Below, in pieces: positions 60,915-64,000 of a stretch of 64,000 nt of DNA (positions are counted from its first letter, which is position 1; the number at the start of each line of letters is the position of its first letter). The stretch spans positions 1,291,889 to 1,355,888 of the forward strand of contig JAJVDF010000228.1 of assembly GCA_022410635.1 (NCBI GenBank), written 5' to 3'. Both the position numbers and the translations under genes were made by a program. This DNA comes from Tretioscincus oriximinensis (taxonomy: Eukaryota > Chordata > Lepidosauria > Squamata > Gymnophthalmidae). The notes below the pieces were generated by a model that saw only the letters and a list, made by a program, of their open reading frames with translations, made no database searches and was not told the DNA's origin.

Positions 60915-61218
60915 TTAGGATATAATTCTGAATAAAGCTTACTGTAGAAAGGGTCTAAGCCATGTCGATAAAAAGCAAATAATATTTTTTAGACTTTGCT
61001 AGAAACTGAGTGATGGTATCTGAAACCATGGGAGTTTATGTTTGATTGTGAAGCTGTTCATGCTTTCATAGATTCTTCCTTTAATTCATCCCAGGAGCCT
61101 CACAACGACATTTGTTGTTCTTAAAGCAACCAATAAATAGCTATCTAATCATTATCCCATTCCATTTCTAATTGCTTACTATCATTTCCCCAGATGATGT
61201 CTAAAATGCAGAAATCAG

Positions 61219-62341
61219 CCAAGATTGAGAAACAAGTTGCTCAAGGAATGGTTAACAGAAGCAGCAATATATAACTTTATAAATAAACCACTAATAATAC
61301 AAAAAATGAGAGAGACATTATCGGAGTATGAAAATTTAATACATAAAAAAATACAAGGTGGAAAATCATTAGTAGGAATACTTTATAAGCTAATAATTAA
61401 AGATAGATATAAACATTATGATAGTATAAAACAAAGATGGATACAGGATTTAGACATGAATGAGGAAAATTGGGAAATATGGAGGAAAGAATTTCTTTTA
61501 ATTAAGTATAATAAATTTAGAGAGGGAGAACTTAAATTAATGACAAAGTGGTATAGGACGCCATCTCAATTATCACATATGCTCAATACATCACCAATAT
61601 GTTGGCACTGCAATACAGAACCAGGGACCTACATACATATGTGGTTTGAATGTATAGAAGTTAGGAGGTTCTGGGAACAGATTACAGGGGAACTCACGAA
61701 CATATTCCAAGTGAACATTCCAGTGGTAAGAGAGCTCCTTATAGGAAACAAGAACATAAGACAAATAGAGAGAGAAAATATATATATATTCAAACAAGGG
61801 ATAAGGGCAGCGCATATTCAGATAGCAAGAGGATGGAAGGAGAAAGAAAAGTGGACCCTAGAAGCCTGGTATGANTATATGGCAGAAATTGTACTCTTTG
61901 ACTTTTTAAGGGAAAGAAGGNTAAAAAGACTGGGAATTGTATCCCGNCCAGTATGGGAGGTAAGGTGGAGGGCCTTCATTACCTACGTGATATTTCACAA
62001 GATGTATTCACCCACGGCATTTATGATTTACTGGATCCTGGATTTAAAAAGAATTACGTAAAATTTAGTTGGATATCCTCAAGTAGAGGGGGGGAGGGAG
62101 GGGAGCACTAATTGGTGAGGTGGAGGGTCATTTTTATGGTATGACATGTATTGACTAATGAGGGGTCCAACATATATACGTGTGTACTTACTAGTGTGAA
62201 TTTAAACATGTCATAATTTATGACATGAATGGAGTAATGGTTGGTTTCAACATATATATGTGTGTACTTACAAGTGTGAATTTTAACATGTCATATTTCA
62301 TATATATCAATAAATAAATTTATAAAAAAAATTAAAAAAGG
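61219..62341 (+). mobile_element. LINE-1 3' end: C-terminal ORF2, 3' UTR and A-rich tail
   Basis: An open frame to about 62061 encodes the end of an L1 ORF2 protein: EAAIYNFINKPLIIQKMRE, KWYRTPSQLSHML, the zinc-knuckle-like C-x2-C...H...C (CWHCNTEPGTYIHMWFEC), and FWEQIT. It ends MIYWILDL before the stop. The reverse transcriptase and endonuclease are missing (5' truncation). The 3' UTR has a G-rich stretch (62086-62104), two tandem units of about 79 bp (62141-62299) and an A-rich tail with AATAAA near 62310. Three ambiguous bases lie in the frame. A target duplication was not found. Confidence 0.9.
62141..62299 (+). repeat. Two tandem units of about 79 bp in the L1 3' UTR
   Basis: Each unit has atgacatg, caacatatata, gtgtgtactta and aacatgtcat in the same order. 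The units start at 62141 and 62220. Confidence 0.8.
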
Positions 62342-62470
62342 AATTTTCTGTATCCATTCAAAATGGCTATTCTTTGAAAAAGAAACTAAACCAAAGGATT
62401 ATGGCTGGTTAATACAGGCACTAGTCAGGATTTCCAAATCATCAGTTAACAATTGGACACAGGTGCATTA

Positions 62471-62586
62471 TGCCCATGGGCTATAATTTACTTACTTACT
62501 TACTTATTTTATTCTCCATCTTCCCTCAGTTACTTCAGGATTTATAATAATAAAAGAAACAAAAAATATTAATATCTTCTTACTAC
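62471..62586 (+). repeat. Diverged direct repeat, copy 2
   Basis: gcccatgggctataattta, then an ACTT run, tattttattct, ggatttataataataaaag, aaacaaaaaatattaat, atcttcttactac. It parallels 60797-60914 on the other side of the L1. Confidence 0.7.
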
Positions 62587-63049
62587 TATACAAGCCTAAC
62601 TACAGCCCAGATTGAACATATCTATTTTTTTATTTTACTTTTTATGTGCAAAATGAACTTCCCAAAAATACAGCCAACCAACTTTACCATACAGTGTGTC
62701 AGGCTGGCAGTTCTGAGGAAATCAAGCTTTTCAAATGAATCCCAGAGAGAAGTAAAGATGGCATCTTGCCTTACTTGCCTCACAGATTTTAAAAGCACCA
62801 GGTCCCCTGTGGCCTGTTTAACAAATGATCCACTTTCTAAATAGGAAAAAGCAAATGTTTAGCTAGTGCGAGGGCAAGAGAAGAAAATAACTATCACCTC
62901 TTGCCCTAAATAGCTTCTGAAGACAAGAGTAAGACAAGGATTGTGTGGGAATTGTCCAGACAATACCCCTTAATTCACTTTTCTGATCATTTGTGCTGTT
63001 ATCTGTTTGCACTGTACACAGCCTCAAATTCCCTGTTCCTTCCCTGAAA
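62587..63049. other. Intergenic, nothing recognised
   Basis: No features identified. Confidence 0.4.
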
Positions 63050-63527
63050 TCTGATTGAAGTGTACAAAATCATGCATGGGATCGACAGGGTGAATAGAGA
63101 AAAAATGTTTTCTCTCTCCCACAACACTAGGACCAGAGGGCACTCCTTAAAACTGTTGGGTAGAAAAGTGAGAACAGACAAAGGAAAGTATTTTTTCACC
63201 CAGAGTGTCATTGGCCTGTGGAATTTACTTCCTGAAGCGGTAGTAGTAGCTAACAGCTTGGATAGTTTCAAGACAGGACTAGACAGGTTTATGGACACCA
63301 AGGGTATAGATAGATACTAGGATGGATGTCTGGATGTTGCCTCCGGGATGGAGCAACAGGCAGGACTCCTGAAATACCATTTNCAGAGAGTCATGAACAG
63401 GTGCATATTTTGCTTTCCTCTGTTCGGACTGCCCAGGTGCATCTGGTAGGCCTCTGTGTGACACAGAATGCTGGACTAGATGGCCTGTGGCCTGATCTAA
63501 TATGGCTCTTCTTATGTTCTTATGTAA
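63050..63527 (+). mobile_element. CR1/L2-like LINE: end of ORF2 and 3' UTR
   Basis: The open part (63060-63320) encodes YKIMHGIDRVNRE, HNTRTRGHSLKL, then YFFTQSVIGLWNLLPEAVV and FKTGLDRFMD. This is the characteristic C-terminal end of CR1/L2-type reverse transcriptase proteins. The 3' UTR gatggagcaacaggcagg … agaatgctggactagatggc … cttcttatgttcttatgt is the most complete copy in the window and the reference for the other tails. Confidence 0.85.
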
Positions 63528-64000
63528 ATCAGGAAAGATGCTTTGACAGCACAAATTAACTGTACTTTTATAAAGCCTATTGGAACAGGTAAAATCAGAT
63601 GGTGATTGCCACATACATAGGAACTTCAAACCAACCCAGGGCTTTTTCTTCCCTAAGTATTTGTTCATTAGGTCATGAAGCCATTATTCCCTTAGAACAT
63701 ATCTGTCAATATTTGGAGTAATTCCAGGTTTTAACCTTCATGAGCACTTTTTTTAGAGTGGACTTTGACACCTCAGTTTATGACCAGGACATTCTATGAA
63801 AAGGTTCATTAAAGTTCTGATTGCTTGTACAACTATTACATGTCTGAGTGATATAGGCTCAAAATGCACNAGGACTTGCTCTGTTCCAGAGACAGGCCTG
63901 GTGTGTTTTGGTTGAAATACATCATATCATTCTCGCTGTGTCCTTCATGCATATATGCTTCAATTCTGCGTTGATTAATGTGTGTATCGTCTTCCTTTGT
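63528..64000. other. Intergenic, nothing recognised
   Basis: No features identified to the window end. Confidence 0.4.

Noticed and set aside
63279..63668. 129-codon minus-strand frame
   Set aside because: It is antisense to the CR1-like LINE 3' end.
52201..64000. Search for exons of TMTC4, the expected neighbour downstream of NALCN
   Set aside because: No splice-bounded coding segment resembling it was recognised; the gene probably starts beyond the window.

Overview
This window is vertebrate nuclear DNA carrying the 3' two thirds of one gene, NALCN, the sodium leak channel, on the + strand. Twenty-nine coding exons run from 12643 to the stop codon at 47728-47730. Spliced in silico they give one uninterrupted frame of 3,375 nt (1,124 residues plus stop). 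If the protein has the 1,738 residues of human NALCN, the first codon here is residue 615. Three landmarks support that register: the domain III selectivity lysine falls at 1115, the domain IV selectivity glutamate at 1389, and the clinically known residues R1181 and W1287 fall where they should. Every exon is bounded by AG...GT and no exon carries a frameshift or internal stop, so this is the functional gene, not a retrocopy.

The organism is probably a squamate reptile (lizard or gecko type). That is inferred from the repeats: two tRNA-derived SINE families, CR1/L2-like LINE 3' ends, L1 ORF2 tails, hAT MITEs, and a repeat family resembling sauropsid Penelope-like termini. No species is claimed.

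Layout. 1-12642 is intron upstream of the first exon seen. It holds a hAT MITE filled with a G-rich/C-rich tract (1187-1494), a triplet-repeat hairpin (4166-4274), and a 1.3-kb composite retroelement with a 14-bp target-site duplication, inverted termini, a tandemly duplicated L1 fragment and a hammerhead-like fold (4697-6019). 12643-21680 encodes the cytoplasmic domain II-III linker. 21922-30611 encodes domain III (voltage-sensor-like S1-S4, S5, the lysine of the EEKE filter, S6). 31673-33149 encodes the III-IV linker and the start of domain IV, 36194-41675 the rest of domain IV, and 42654-47730 the cytoplasmic C-terminal tail. 47731 to about 52200 is a probable long 3' UTR with several AATAAA signals. 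52.2-64 kb looks intergenic and is rich in repeats: polypyrimidine tracts, a palindromic hAT MITE, an inverted SINE pair, an L1 3' end and a CR1-like 3' end. In human the next gene in this direction is TMTC4, but no TMTC4 exon was recognised here.

The most interesting observations are: the composite retroelement and its hammerhead-like motif, which has relatives elsewhere in the window; an AATAAA hexamer sitting in the loop of a perfect 10-bp hairpin; a SINE dimer whose microsatellite tail ends 19 nt before a NALCN splice acceptor; and a candidate N-glycosylation sequon in the domain IV pore loop that human NALCN appears to lack.
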